Of a stretch of DNA of 64,000 bases, positions 36,220 to 45,494 are shown piece after piece; the stretch's first letter is position 1; each line of letters opens with the position of its first letter. The notes under the pieces were generated by a model. The model was not told the DNA's origin, made no database searches, and was given only the letters and a program-made list of their open reading frames with translations. Location of the stretch: positions 54,342 to 118,341 of the forward strand of contig NZ_JACHHD010000004.1 in assembly GCF_014202635.1 (NCBI RefSeq), given 5' to 3'. Source of the stretch: Faecalicoccus acidiformans (lineage in GTDB: Bacteria > Bacillota_I > Bacilli_A > Erysipelotrichales > Erysipelotrichaceae). The translations under genes were made by a program, and so were the position numbers.

Positions 36220-37317
36220 ATGCTAGAGAATATTCGAAGATATCGACAAGATCTACATCAAATTCCCGAGTTGGAATTAGATCTTCCCAAAACTCAAAAT
36301 TATATACTAAATATTTTAAATACATACCCTTGTCAAATCTGCAGCCCTATCCCTTCCAGCGTGATAGCCTATTTTAATAATCATAAGAAAAAAACAATTG
36401 CCTTTCGAAGTGATATGGATGCCTTACCGGTGGAGGAAAAAACATCCTGCACATTCAAAAGCCGGCATAATGGAAGGATGCATGCTTGCGGTCACGATGG
36501 TCATATGGCTATGTTATTGGGATTGGCCGATTATTTGAAAGAGAATTATAAACGTTTGAATGTCAATGTACTTTTGATCTTCCAACCGGGAGAAGAATCC
36601 CCTGGAGGCGCTAAATTAATGTGCGAAACTGGTTTTTTAGACATCTATCATGTTTGCCAGATTTATGGAACGCATCTATGGCCAAATCTAAAAAAAGGGT
36701 TAATTGCGACAAAAACCGGCCCTATGATGGCTCGAAGCAGTGAAGTCGATATCGATATTCATGGCAAAAAGAGCCACGCAGCATCTTACCAACAAGGAAT
36801 CGATGCCTTGGAAATTGCCGCAAACTATTTAACTGAAGTCTATTCCAGAGTCAAAGAAATTCCTGGTGAAGTTCCTTATTTATTGCGGTTTGGAAAAATG
36901 TATAGCGGTGATATCCGCAACGTTGTCAGCGACCACACTCGCTTAGAAGGAACTTTAAGAGCTTTGGATGATGCTGTTTATCATCAGCTGACAGATATTC
37001 TTAAAAGTACCGCAAAGAAGTATCCAGGTTCCTTTGATTTTCACATCACGGAAGGCTATCCTCCAGTAAAAAATGATGCAGCACTGATTGAAAAACTATT
37101 GACCTTCCTGCCGGATCTGGTTCTTTTGAACAAGCACGAAATGATCTCGGAAGATTTCAGCTGGTATCAACAGTATGTGCCAGGCGTTTTCTTTTTTCTA
37201 GGCACAGGCACTGGAATCCCCTTGCATAACGATCACTTTGATTTTGATGAAAGCATTTTACAGAAGGGTGTTCAAAACTACATTCAAATTCTCGAACATA
37301 CAAAAAGCATCGGATGA
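36220..37317 (+). CDS. M20 family amidohydrolase, candidate N-acetyl-diaminopimelate deacetylase
   Basis: A 365-residue zinc amidohydrolase of the M20/hippuricase group. Metal and catalytic motifs are intact: FRSDMDALPVEE, HACGHDGHMAMLLGLA, GEESPGGAK, and a late H-rich segment HNDHFDFDE. Such enzymes remove acyl groups from amino acids; B. subtilis DapL (YkuR) is one. It is divergent from lysA, and the lysine operon has DapH but no deacetylase, so DapL is the best guess. N-acetylornithine deacetylase is less likely because ArgJ is present. ATG 36220 gives the normal N-terminus; ATG 36163 would add a hydrophobic extension. Confidence 0.85.
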   Translation: MLENIRRYRQDLHQIPELELDLPKTQNYILNILNTYPCQICSPIPSSVIAYFNNHKKKTIAFRSDMDALPVEEKTSCTFKSRHNGRMHACGHDGHMAMLLGLADYLKENYKRLNVNVLLIFQPGEESPGGAKLMCETGFLDIYHVCQIYGTHLWPNLKKGLIATKTGPMMARSSEVDIDIHGKKSHAASYQQGIDALEIAANYLTEVYSRVKEIPGEVPYLLRFGKMYSGDIRNVVSDHTRLEGTLRALDDAVYHQLTDILKSTAKKYPGSFDFHITEGYPPVKNDAALIEKLLTFLPDLVLLNKHEMISEDFSWYQQYVPGVFFFLGTGTGIPLHNDHFDFDESILQKGVQNYIQILEHTKSIG

Positions 37318-37330
37318 TCCGATGCTTTAA
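37302..37330. terminator. Shared terminator between M20 gene and the arginine operon
   Basis: An 11-bp stem AAAGCATCGGA/TCCGATGCTTT with three-base loop. On the minus strand it is followed by TTTTTG; on plus only TTTAAAC, so it works better for the arginine operon. Both stop codons lie at its edges. Confidence 0.82.
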
Positions 37331-37665
37331 ACTTCTGGAGATTTGACAATCAATGCCATAAAAACGACATCTTCCTGTGTATTGTTCGTGATAGAATGTC
37401 CACGTCCATCCGGACAGAATAAGTGTTCTCCCGGATGCAAGATAACTTCTCTTTCGTTGTTATCGTTGATCGTTGGCTCCCCTGAGAGAACAAAATAATC
37501 TTCTCCATTCCCTTTATGAACATGATACCCTACAGAACATCCCGGTTTAAGGGTGATCCGCGCATACAAAGTATTGTATCCATGCATCTCTTCTGGTGAA
37601 AGAATGTACTCAAAGTGAACCGTTCCCTTTCCATTTTGGACATTTTCCCGATTTTCTATACGCAT
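37327..37665 (-). CDS. Small cupin-domain protein
   Basis: 112-residue single-domain cupin. The metal-site motif GYHVHKGNGEDYFVLSGEPTIND-like stretch (residues about 46-66; His, His, Glu) and the second motif PGEHLFCPDGRGHSITN (His) are intact. It is the last gene of the arginine operon, one base after argF, behind AAGGAGG. The substrate is unknown; isomerase or binding roles are both possible. It is not a standard arginine gene. Confidence 0.85.
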   Translation of the reverse strand: MRIENRENVQNGKGTVHFEYILSPEEMHGYNTLYARITLKPGCSVGYHVHKGNGEDYFVLSGEPTINDNNEREVILHPGEHLFCPDGRGHSITNNTQEDVVFMALIVKSPEV

Positions 37666-37666
37666 A

Positions 37667-38575
37667 TTATTCCTCCTTCATTAATAGTACCATAACCGCT
37701 TTTTGGACATGAAGGCGATTCTCGGCCTCTTCAAAAATTTCATCCGCATGATCTTCGAAAACTTTTTCAGTGATTTCCTGACCGCGATAGGCCGGCAAAC
37801 AATGTTGAACCATTGCACCTGGTTTCGCTAACGACATCAGCGCATCGTCTACCGTATACCCCTGAAACGCTTTTTGACGGATTTCTTTTTCCTCTTCCAT
37901 ACCCATGCTGGCCCAAGTGTCTGTTATCACAACATCTGCATCCTGTATTGCTTTTGCAGGGTCTGTTGTCAAAGAAAAACTAGGATATGCCTTGGCAAAT
38001 TCTAAAACTTTAACATGAGGTTCATATCCCTTTGGGGTGGCAACGCTAACATCCATGCCGGTTAAAAGGCCTCCGACGATCAAAGAATTTGCCATATTAT
38101 CTCCATCACCGATATAGCACATTTTTACCCCTTCCAAAGTAGCATAGCGTTCGCGAATCGTCATAAGATCCGCTAGAACCTGACAAGGATGCGAATAATC
38201 TGTTAATCCATTGATAACCGGAACCGAACCATAACGAGCCAGATCTTCTACCTCTTTTTGATCAAACGTCCGGATCATCAGTAAATCAAGATAACGCGAT
38301 AAAACTCGTGCTGTATCTTGGATCGGTTCGCCTCGACCTATCTGTAAATCCCGACTGGACAAAAACAAAGCTTGTCCGCCTAACTGATAAACACCAGTCT
38401 CAAAAGAGACTCGTGTACGTGTACTGGATTTTTGAAAGATCAATCCTACGCTTTTTCCTTCTAAATAGCGATGAGAAATTCCGTGTTTTCTCTCATATTT
38501 GAGTTGATCAGCAAGATCTAGGATCTCCATGATTTCGTCCTTTGACAGATCTTGCATGGTTAATAAATGCTTCAT
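37667..38575 (-). CDS. argF: Ornithine carbamoyltransferase
   Basis: Forms citrulline from ornithine and carbamoyl phosphate. 302 residues: carbamoyl-phosphate motif SSTRTR (about 53-58), HPCQVLADL, and the ornithine-side HCLPAYRG, which distinguishes it from aspartate carbamoyltransferase. Anabolic role is inferred from its place after argD. No carAB genes are in the window, so carbamoyl phosphate must come from elsewhere. Confidence 0.95.
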   Translation of the reverse strand: MKHLLTMQDLSKDEIMEILDLADQLKYERKHGISHRYLEGKSVGLIFQKSSTRTRVSFETGVYQLGGQALFLSSRDLQIGRGEPIQDTARVLSRYLDLLMIRTFDQKEVEDLARYGSVPVINGLTDYSHPCQVLADLMTIRERYATLEGVKMCYIGDGDNMANSLIVGGLLTGMDVSVATPKGYEPHVKVLEFAKAYPSFSLTTDPAKAIQDADVVITDTWASMGMEEEKEIRQKAFQGYTVDDALMSLAKPGAMVQHCLPAYRGQEITEKVFEDHADEIFEEAENRLHVQKAVMVLLMKEE

Positions 38576-39753
38576 TCGAAAACCTCCTGAAATGCGCTGA
38601 CCGCTTTATCGATTTGCTCCTTCGTAATAATCAGCGGAGGAAGCAAGCGAATAGAATCTTTTCCCGCTGTTAAGACGAGCACGCCGCGATGGCGAAGAGC
38701 ATGTACATATTGTGTTCTTTGTTCTGGATCTACAATGACTCCGACCATCAATCCCATGCCGCGAACTTCTTTGATCTTACTAGAAGCGATATTTTTTAGA
38801 CCATCCATCAGATAATCGCCTTTTTCTTTGACTTCTTTTAAAAACTCTGGCCGGTTAACTATACTCAGTACTGTTTGAGCCGCTCGAGCACTCAAAGGAT
38901 TTCCCCCAAAAGTTGAACCATGTGTACCTGGTGTCAAAACCTCAGAACACTTTTGATCCGCTAAAAAGCCGCCAATGACGACACCTCCTCCGAGTCCTTT
39001 TGCCATACTTACAATGTTTGGTTGGATTCCGTATTGTTGATAACAGAATAGAGAGCCCGTTCTACCAATACCTGTTTGCACTTCATCAACTGCTACAAGA
39101 ATATCTCTTTCCTTGCAGATTTTGGCAACAGTTTGTACAAACTCTTTTTCTAGAGGCAAAACTCCCCCTTCTCCTTGGATCATTTCCATTATCACACAAC
39201 ATACGCTGTCATCAAGTTTCTCTAAAAAAGATGCGATATCGTTCGCCTTGACATAGTCAAATCCCTCTGGAAACGGATCAAAATCATGATGAAATTTATC
39301 CTGTCCTGTTGCCGTCAATGTCATCATAGTTCTTCCATGAAAAGATTGAACCAGACTCAAGATCTTATATCTTCCTTTTCCATAATGATCCTGAGAATAC
39401 TTTCTAGCCAGTTTGATCAGACCTTCATTTGCTTCGGCGCCAGTGTTGGCAAAAAACATTTTTGACATACCCGTGGCTTTGACTAATTCTCTAGCGACCA
39501 AGACCATAGGTTCGCTATAAAAAATATTGGAACAATGCAGCAACTTTTGCGCTTGGTCCTGTATTGCTTCTACAAGTTTAGGATGATTGTGGCCTAGACA
39601 ATTCACACCGATCCCCGAAGTCATATCGATATACTCATTGCCTTGATCATCATAAAGAAGACATCCCTGACCTTTAACCAACAAAACATCCTCACGAGAA
39701 TAAGTTTGCATGACATATTTAGATTCCATTTCTTTGATTGATAAAAGATCCAT
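38572..39753 (-). CDS. argD: Acetylornithine aminotransferase
   Basis: PLP class-III aminotransferase making N-acetylornithine. 393 residues: FANTGAEANEGLIKLARK, VDEVQTGIGRTG (Asp), PLP Lys in SMAKGLGGG and HGSTFGGNPLSARAA. ArgD enzymes often also act as N-acyl-diaminopimelate aminotransferase; no separate DAP aminotransferase is present here, so this gene may serve both pathways. Overlaps argF by four bases (ATGA). Confidence 0.95.
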   Translation of the reverse strand: MDLLSIKEMESKYVMQTYSREDVLLVKGQGCLLYDDQGNEYIDMTSGIGVNCLGHNHPKLVEAIQDQAQKLLHCSNIFYSEPMVLVARELVKATGMSKMFFANTGAEANEGLIKLARKYSQDHYGKGRYKILSLVQSFHGRTMMTLTATGQDKFHHDFDPFPEGFDYVKANDIASFLEKLDDSVCCVIMEMIQGEGGVLPLEKEFVQTVAKICKERDILVAVDEVQTGIGRTGSLFCYQQYGIQPNIVSMAKGLGGGVVIGGFLADQKCSEVLTPGTHGSTFGGNPLSARAAQTVLSIVNRPEFLKEVKEKGDYLMDGLKNIASSKIKEVRGMGLMVGVIVDPEQRTQYVHALRHRGVLVLTAGKDSIRLLPPLIITKEQIDKAVSAFQEVFE

Positions 39754-39762
39754 GACAACCTC

Positions 39763-40623
39763 CTAATAAAATACAGTTCCTACACCTTGATCACTCAAAA
39801 GCTCGATCAAGATCGAGTGAGGAATACGACCATCTTGTATATTGGCAAATCGAATTCCTTGACGAACAGCTTCAACACAACATTGAACTTTGGGAATCAT
39901 ACCGCCAGAGATGATTCCTTTCTTTTCTAAAGCCGATACTTGTGATACTTGAATGGAAGGAATCAAAGAATCAGGATCATTGACATCTTCCATGACACCG
40001 CTGACATCCGTCAATAAGATAAACTTTTCTGCTTTTAAAGCTATCGCAATTTTTTCTGCCGCCAAATCTGCATTGACATTGTAATTGACATCTTCATCAT
40101 AACCGCGCGCTAAGCTGCTGATGACCGGAATGTACCCCTCATCCAATAATTGACGGACCAGAGTTGCATCCACTTTGATGATATCTCCTACATACCCATA
40201 ATCTGTTCTGTAGATATCCGTGTGCCGTAAAGCCTTAAAAATAGAAGCGTCCAGACCAGAAAGACCAACCGCTCTTCCTCCGGCTTTCTCCAACAAAGAA
40301 ACGAGATCTTTATTGACTTTTCCGCAAAGTGCCATTTGTACAAAATCAATTGTCTGTTCATCTGTATATCGCAGACCGTTAATGAATTTCGATTCTTTTC
40401 CAACCTGATTTAAAAGCTTGGAAATTTCAGGTCCTCCTCCATGGACTAAAACAACTTGAACTCCAACCATATTCAATAAAACTACATCTTGAATAATCGC
40501 CTGTTTAAGTTCTTCGTTGATCATGGCATTGCCTCCATATTTGATTACAAGAACTTTTCCGCGATACTTTTGGATATATGGCAATGCTTCTACTAAGATC
40601 TGTGCGCGATTTTGTGTGTTCAT
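39763..40623 (-). CDS. argB: Acetylglutamate kinase
   Basis: Phosphorylates N-acetylglutamate. 286 residues of the amino-acid-kinase fold: VIKYGGNAM (27-35), VHGGGPEISKLL, GLSGLDAS, VSGGMIPK-like IISGGMIPKVQ. Length and the N-terminal helix (QILVEALPYIQKYRG) resemble the hexameric, arginine-inhibited forms, which would add feedback control to the T-box. Overlaps argJ by four bases. Confidence 0.96.
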   Translation of the reverse strand: MNTQNRAQILVEALPYIQKYRGKVLVIKYGGNAMINEELKQAIIQDVVLLNMVGVQVVLVHGGGPEISKLLNQVGKESKFINGLRYTDEQTIDFVQMALCGKVNKDLVSLLEKAGGRAVGLSGLDASIFKALRHTDIYRTDYGYVGDIIKVDATLVRQLLDEGYIPVISSLARGYDEDVNYNVNADLAAEKIAIALKAEKFILLTDVSGVMEDVNDPDSLIPSIQVSQVSALEKKGIISGGMIPKVQCCVEAVRQGIRFANIQDGRIPHSILIELLSDQGVGTVFY

Positions 40624-41828
40624 GTTCGATAATCTCCATTGATTTTTACGTAATCATATGTCAGATCACAGCCCCAGCAAGTTACGACTTGATCTTTTTG
40701 CCCTAAAGAAACTAAAACTTGTACGGCATCTGCACTCAATACTTTTTTTGCCATCTTTTCATCAAAATCCAGACCTCTTCCCTGTGAGCAAACTTGAATC
40801 TTTCCGTACTGCGAAGCAAATGAGATATCCACTTTAGAAATGTCAAAATCAACACCAGAATAACCCATGGCACATAAAACACGCCCCCAGTTTGCGTCCG
40901 ATCCAAACATAGCCGCCTTGAACAAAGAACTGGAACAGATAGACTTCGCTAAAGATTCCGCTTGTGCTTCCGTTTCAGCCTCATAAACTGTGACACTCAA
41001 TAAACGGCTGGCCCCCTCACCATCGGAGGCAATCTGTATGGCCAGATTCTCCATTACAGTTTTTAACGCTTCCTTAAAAGCAACATAAGCTTCATCTTCT
41101 GATACGATCGGCTTATTGCGAGCCATGCCATTTGCCATAACGACACACATATCATTGGTTGATGTATCTCCATCGACAGTAACACGATTAAAAGTTCTTT
41201 TTGTATTCTCAACTAAAGCCTTTTGCAAGAGATGAGCATCGATTGAAACATCGCACGTTATAAAAGCCAGCATAGTTCCCATATTCGGATGGATCATTCC
41301 CGATCCTTTACAGATCCCGCCAATATGGCAAGGAATTCCGTCAATTTCAAACCGAACTGCACAATCCTTTGACCGGGTATCTGTTGTCATGATCGCTTGT
41401 GATGCTAAATTTGAACCATCTTCCTGAAGCTCAATTTTCGAAACGCCTTGCTCAATACATTGAATCGCAAGTTCTTGTCCGATCACTCCAGTACTGGCTA
41501 CGATCACATCTTCAGATGCAATCCCAAGATATTGAGCACAAGCCAATGCCTCACGCTCTGCATTTTCTCTTCCATAAGGAGCACAGGCGTTCGCATTGCC
41601 GGAATTACAGATGATGGCTTGTGCCTGGTGATCTTCTAAATGCTCTTTAGTGACAAAAATGCAGTCAGCTTTAACGCGATTGGTCGTATACACAGCTGCC
41701 GTCTTTGCCTTCGTTTTTGAATAGATAATAGCTAAATCGGATTTAGATTGAGATTTTCGAATTCCGCAATGGCATGCCCCTGCCATAAAACCTCTCGGGG
41801 CACAAACACCACCTTTGATCAACTGCAT
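40620..41828 (-). CDS. argJ: Glutamate N-acetyltransferase / ornithine acetyltransferase
   Basis: Recycles the acetyl group from acetylornithine to glutamate. 402 residues of the Ntn-hydrolase-like ArgJ family, self-cleaving before the Thr in VDGDTSTNDM (about residue 188). A Gly-rich FMAGACHCGIRKS start and GDGEGASRLL are typical. ATG 41828 follows AAGGAAGG; an upstream in-frame start lacks a site. It makes a separate ArgE unnecessary. Confidence 0.95.
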   Translation of the reverse strand: MQLIKGGVCAPRGFMAGACHCGIRKSQSKSDLAIIYSKTKAKTAAVYTTNRVKADCIFVTKEHLEDHQAQAIICNSGNANACAPYGRENAEREALACAQYLGIASEDVIVASTGVIGQELAIQCIEQGVSKIELQEDGSNLASQAIMTTDTRSKDCAVRFEIDGIPCHIGGICKGSGMIHPNMGTMLAFITCDVSIDAHLLQKALVENTKRTFNRVTVDGDTSTNDMCVVMANGMARNKPIVSEDEAYVAFKEALKTVMENLAIQIASDGEGASRLLSVTVYEAETEAQAESLAKSICSSSLFKAAMFGSDANWGRVLCAMGYSGVDFDISKVDISFASQYGKIQVCSQGRGLDFDEKMAKKVLSADAVQVLVSLGQKDQVVTCWGCDLTYDYVKINGDYRT

Positions 41829-41845
41829 ATTTACACTTCCTTCCT

Positions 41846-42754
41846 TTAAAACTGCAATCCTTTCGTTTCTTTGATTCCCAACATCAGATTCATGTTTTGG
41901 ATAGCCGCTCCACAAGCCCCTTTGCCTAAGTTATCAAAAAGAGCACAAATCAAAGCCTGCTTTTCATTTCCGGTAACAATAATTTCCAAATCATCCCGAT
42001 GTGAAAAACCATTTGCATTAATATTGGCCGGATAGCCAAAAGGATGAACATGGACTAATCCATTTGTATAGAAATCTCGATAGACAGAATATAGATTTTT
42101 AGCATTCAAAGGGAGTTGAATACAGGTCAGCATTCCTCTTTTATAATCATCTACGATCGGTGAAAATAAAGGAGCATTTTTGAGCCCGCAAACCAACTGC
42201 ATCTCTTTTAAATGTTTATGTTGCATGTCCAGCCCATAGATCTGAGGTGCTTCCATTGCCTCCGTCTTATGATTCTCATAAGCATCAATCATCTTTTTCC
42301 CGCCTCCGGAATAGCCGGTTAACGAAGTACAGTGAATGATCTGCTCTGAGGACAGAACTCCTTTTTGAACCAGTGGTGAAACAATACTGATAAAACCGGT
42401 CGCATGACAGCCGGGATTCGCCACTCGCTTAGACTGAGCAATCTTTTGTCTATGTTCAATTGAAAGCTCTGGAAATCCATAAACCCATTTAGGATCCGTA
42501 CGATGCGCCGTAGAAGCATCAATGACTTTGGTATCTAAATCAATCCACTTGGCAGCTTCTATACTTGCCTGATCTGGCAAGCAAAGAAAGACAAGATCCG
42601 CTTCTTGCATATATTGTTTTCTAACTTGATCATTATGTCGATCTTGCTCAGGGATCAACAACAGTTCCAAATCCTCTCGTTTGGATAATCGTGAAACGAT
42701 TTCTAGACCTGTCGTTCCAGCTTGTCCATCAATATAGATTTTTGGTTTAAGCAT
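41846..42754 (-). CDS. argC: N-acetyl-gamma-glutamyl-phosphate reductase, short (type 2) form
   Basis: NADPH-dependent reduction of acetylglutamyl phosphate. 302 residues, the short ArgC type, against about 345 for the common Bacillus form. N-terminal IYIDGQAGTTGLEIVSRL binds the nucleotide; the catalytic Cys is in VANPGCHATGF; the C-terminal HVHPFGYPANINANGFSH region is specific for the short type. It keeps place between argH and argJ. Confidence 0.93.
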   Translation of the reverse strand: MLKPKIYIDGQAGTTGLEIVSRLSKREDLELLLIPEQDRHNDQVRKQYMQEADLVFLCLPDQASIEAAKWIDLDTKVIDASTAHRTDPKWVYGFPELSIEHRQKIAQSKRVANPGCHATGFISIVSPLVQKGVLSSEQIIHCTSLTGYSGGGKKMIDAYENHKTEAMEAPQIYGLDMQHKHLKEMQLVCGLKNAPLFSPIVDDYKRGMLTCIQLPLNAKNLYSVYRDFYTNGLVHVHPFGYPANINANGFSHRDDLEIIVTGNEKQALICALFDNLGKGACGAAIQNMNLMLGIKETKGLQF

Positions 42755-42757
42755 GAA

Positions 42758-44134
42758 TTACCTCGTTTCTATAAATCGTTCCAATTCTAGGATCTGGATC
42801 TTCACTTGTTCGGGCGCTGGTCCACCTAATACGTTTCTTTGCGATACACAGGTCTGCAAATCAATCGCATCATAGACATCCTCATCAAACAAAGAAGAGA
42901 AGCTTTGCATCTCATCCAATACAAGATCATTTAAAGAACATTTTTTCTCTATACAATAAGCTACAAGTTCTCCCACGATCTTATAAGCATCCCGAAAAGG
43001 ACATCCTTTTTTCGCAAGATAATCAGCACAATCCGTTGCGTTGATATAGCCTCCTAATGCTGCTTGGTGCATGGCTTCGACGTCAAATTTTGCACTTTTG
43101 ATCATAGGAGTCATTACTTGTAAAGAATGAATCACGGTTTCCAAAATATCGAAAAAGGCTTCCTTATCTTCTTGCATATCTTTATTATATGCAAGAGATA
43201 AGCCTTTCTGCATCGTTAACAGTGTGACAAGATGTCCATAAACACGCCCTGTCTTCCCACGAATCAATTCACATACGTCAGGATTCTTCTTTTGCGGCAT
43301 AATGCTGGAGCCTGTGGAAAAGGCATCATCCAATTCCATAAAATGAAACTCTGCCGAACACCACAGGATCATCTCTTCACACATCCTTGAAAGATGCATC
43401 ATCATAATTGAACATGCGGATGCAATCTCCATGCAGTAGTCGCGATCACTTACACCGTCGATAGAATTCGAAGTGGGAGCAGCAAATCCTAAAAGTGAAC
43501 TTGTCTTTTGACGATCGATCGGATATGTGGAAGTTGCCAGAGCTCCGGAGCCTAAAGGACATTCATCCATGAGCTCAAAAGCATTCTGAAAGCGGATCCA
43601 GTCTCGCTTCAACATATTTCCATAAGCCATCCATACATGAGCCAAAGTCACGGGCTGTGCTCTTTGTAGATGTGTATAGCCTGGCATAACAGTCGTTAAA
43701 TGCTCTTTTGATCTTTGAATCAACATGGAAATCAAATCTAGTATCAATGCCTGAATCCTTTGAACAGACTCTTTTGTATATAAACGAAGGTCTACCGCTA
43801 CCTGATCATTGCGAGATCGGCCCGTATGTAATTTTTTTCCCGCTTGGCCAATCCGTAATGTCAGTTCTTGTTCAATAAAACTGTGAATATCTTCTGCTCC
43901 TTCGATTGGCAAGGACCCTTCATCAATATCTTTTTGAATCGATGTCAACCCTTGGCTTATCTGGTCATAATCATCTGAAGAGATGATTTTTTGATCTTTT
44001 AACATCTTGACATGAGCAAGAGACCCTTGAATATCTTGCTTTGCCATTTTTTGATCAAAAGGAAGAGAAGCATTTAAAACATCCAGCAAATGGTCTGTTT
44101 CTTTTGAGAATCTACCTGTCCAAAGCTTTGTCAT
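42758..44134 (-). CDS. argH: Argininosuccinate lyase
   Basis: Last arginine step, giving arginine and fumarate. 458 residues of the fumarase/aspartase superfamily: TKLWTGRFSKETD start, HTGRSRNDQVA, PGYTHLQRAQPVTLAH and the signature loop GSSIMPQKKNPD. ATG overlaps the last base of the argG stop. Confidence 0.97.
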   Translation of the reverse strand: MTKLWTGRFSKETDHLLDVLNASLPFDQKMAKQDIQGSLAHVKMLKDQKIISSDDYDQISQGLTSIQKDIDEGSLPIEGAEDIHSFIEQELTLRIGQAGKKLHTGRSRNDQVAVDLRLYTKESVQRIQALILDLISMLIQRSKEHLTTVMPGYTHLQRAQPVTLAHVWMAYGNMLKRDWIRFQNAFELMDECPLGSGALATSTYPIDRQKTSSLLGFAAPTSNSIDGVSDRDYCMEIASACSIMMMHLSRMCEEMILWCSAEFHFMELDDAFSTGSSIMPQKKNPDVCELIRGKTGRVYGHLVTLLTMQKGLSLAYNKDMQEDKEAFFDILETVIHSLQVMTPMIKSAKFDVEAMHQAALGGYINATDCADYLAKKGCPFRDAYKIVGELVAYCIEKKCSLNDLVLDEMQSFSSLFDEDVYDAIDLQTCVSQRNVLGGPAPEQVKIQILELERFIETR

Positions 44135-45372
44135 TATTCAACTCCCGGAAAATCATCGATTTCTTTTGCCTTGATGGCTCTGACCTTCAACGGCAATCCA
44201 AACAAATGGATGAAACCTGCTGAATCGCTTTGATCATAACAATCGTCTTCATCAAAAGTTGCCATTCCTGCACTGTATAGAGAATAAGGACTGGTCACAG
44301 ATACAGGAAGAATGTTACCCTTATAAAGCTTTAAAATCACATCGCCTGTTACGGTCTCTTGCGTACTGGTCACAAAAGCACTCATCGCCTTTCTTAAAGG
44401 GGTATACCATTGGCCGTTATAAACCAGATCTGCAAATTTTAATGCTAAGGATTGTTTATAATGTTGTGTTTCTTTATCGAGGGTAATCTCTTCCAGCTTT
44501 TCATGTGCTTTATACAAGATAGTTCCACCCGGGGTTTCATAAACGCCACGACTTTTCATCCCCACCAGTCTGTTTTCCACGATATCCAAGATCCCGCAGC
44601 CATTTGCTCCGCCAAGTTCATTTAACTTTTTAATAACCTCTGTTGTACTCATCTGTTGGTCATCAACAGCAGTGGGAACTCCCTTTTCAAAATGAATCTT
44701 TACATTGGTCGGAGTATCCGGTGCCTGTTCAGGAGAGACTCCCATTTCTAAGAACCCTGGTTTATTCAATGGAGCTTCATTGGCTGGATCTTCCAGATCC
44801 AATCCTTCATGACTCAAATGCCACAAATTTTTATCTTTCGAGTAATTTGTCTCTTTATTGATTTTTAAAGGAATGTTATGTGCTTGAGCATATGCGATTT
44901 CTTTTTCCCTGGAATTTAATTCCCAGAAACGCCAAGGGGCAATGATATCCATTTCAGGAGCAAAAGCCTGAATAGCGAGTTCAAAACGAACCTGATCATT
45001 TCCTTTGCCCGTACATCCGTGACAGATTGCATCTGCTCCTTCTTTTTTCGCGATTTCGACAATTCTTTTGGCGATGATCGGACGAGCAAAACTTGTTCCT
45101 AATAAATATTGTTCATAAGTAGCCCCTGCCTGCATAGTCGGGATGATATAGTCATTGACAAATTCATCTGTCAGATCTTCAATATATAATTTACTGGCTC
45201 CGGTTTTTAAAGCCTTTTCTTCCAGACCATCTAACTCCGTCCCTTGTCCGACATTCCCGCTGACGGCAATGATCTCAGCTCCATAATTTTCTTTAAGCCA
45301 TGGGATCAAGACAGAAGTATCCAATCCTCCAGAATATGCTAAAACGATTTTATTGTATTTTTTCTTTTCCAT
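44134..45372 (-). CDS. argG: Argininosuccinate synthase
   Basis: Joins citrulline and aspartate with ATP. 412 residues: P-loop [10 protein letters not shown] (9-18), [15 protein letters not shown], and the tetramer C-terminus. First enzyme gene of the operon. Its ribosome binding site (GGAGG) is inside the last codons of a 23-codon leader ORF whose stop ends one base before ATG 45372. A T-box terminator lies farther upstream. Confidence 0.97.
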   Translation of the reverse strand: MEKKKYNKIVLAYSGGLDTSVLIPWLKENYGAEIIAVSGNVGQGTELDGLEEKALKTGASKLYIEDLTDEFVNDYIIPTMQAGATYEQYLLGTSFARPIIAKRIVEIAKKEGADAICHGCTGKGNDQVRFELAIQAFAPEMDIIAPWRFWELNSREKEIAYAQAHNIPLKINKETNYSKDKNLWHLSHEGLDLEDPANEAPLNKPGFLEMGVSPEQAPDTPTNVKIHFEKGVPTAVDDQQMSTTEVIKKLNELGGANGCGILDIVENRLVGMKSRGVYETPGGTILYKAHEKLEEITLDKETQHYKQSLALKFADLVYNGQWYTPLRKAMSAFVTSTQETVTGDVILKLYKGNILPVSVTSPYSLYSAGMATFDEDDCYDQSDSAGFIHLFGLPLKVRAIKAKEIDDFPGVE

Positions 45373-45373
45373 G

Positions 45374-45445
45374 TTATTGTCCTCCTTCTATATACTTTTT
45401 CAATCTATATAATCGATTCCTGCATCGTCGGACATTTTCAAACAT
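45374..45445 (-). CDS. Arginine-rich 23-codon leader peptide upstream of argG
   Basis: Minus-strand ATG 45445 behind GGGAG (eight bases away) opens a 23-codon frame ending TAA at 45374-45376. The peptide is [17 protein letters not shown] then YIEGGQ. Five of 23 residues are arginine, four of them within codons 6-11, using CGA, CGA, AGG and CGA, followed by AGA. It lies entirely between the T-box terminator and argG, and its last codons contain the argG ribosome binding site. I infer translational coupling or arginine-dependent stalling. The ORF is too short for statistical proof; coding status is unproven. Confidence 0.55.
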   Translation of the reverse strand: MFENVRRCRNRLYRLKKYIEGGQ

Positions 45446-45464
45446 CGTTATCACTCCCATCTAT

Positions 45465-45494
45465 AAAAAAAACGTCCTTATTTCTAAAGGACGT
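45465..45494 (-). terminator. T-box terminator hairpin
   Basis: ACGTCCTT pairs with AAGGACGT around a seven-base loop and is followed by seven to eight T on the minus strand; the competing antiterminator uses the T-box sequence just upstream. Confidence 0.92.
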
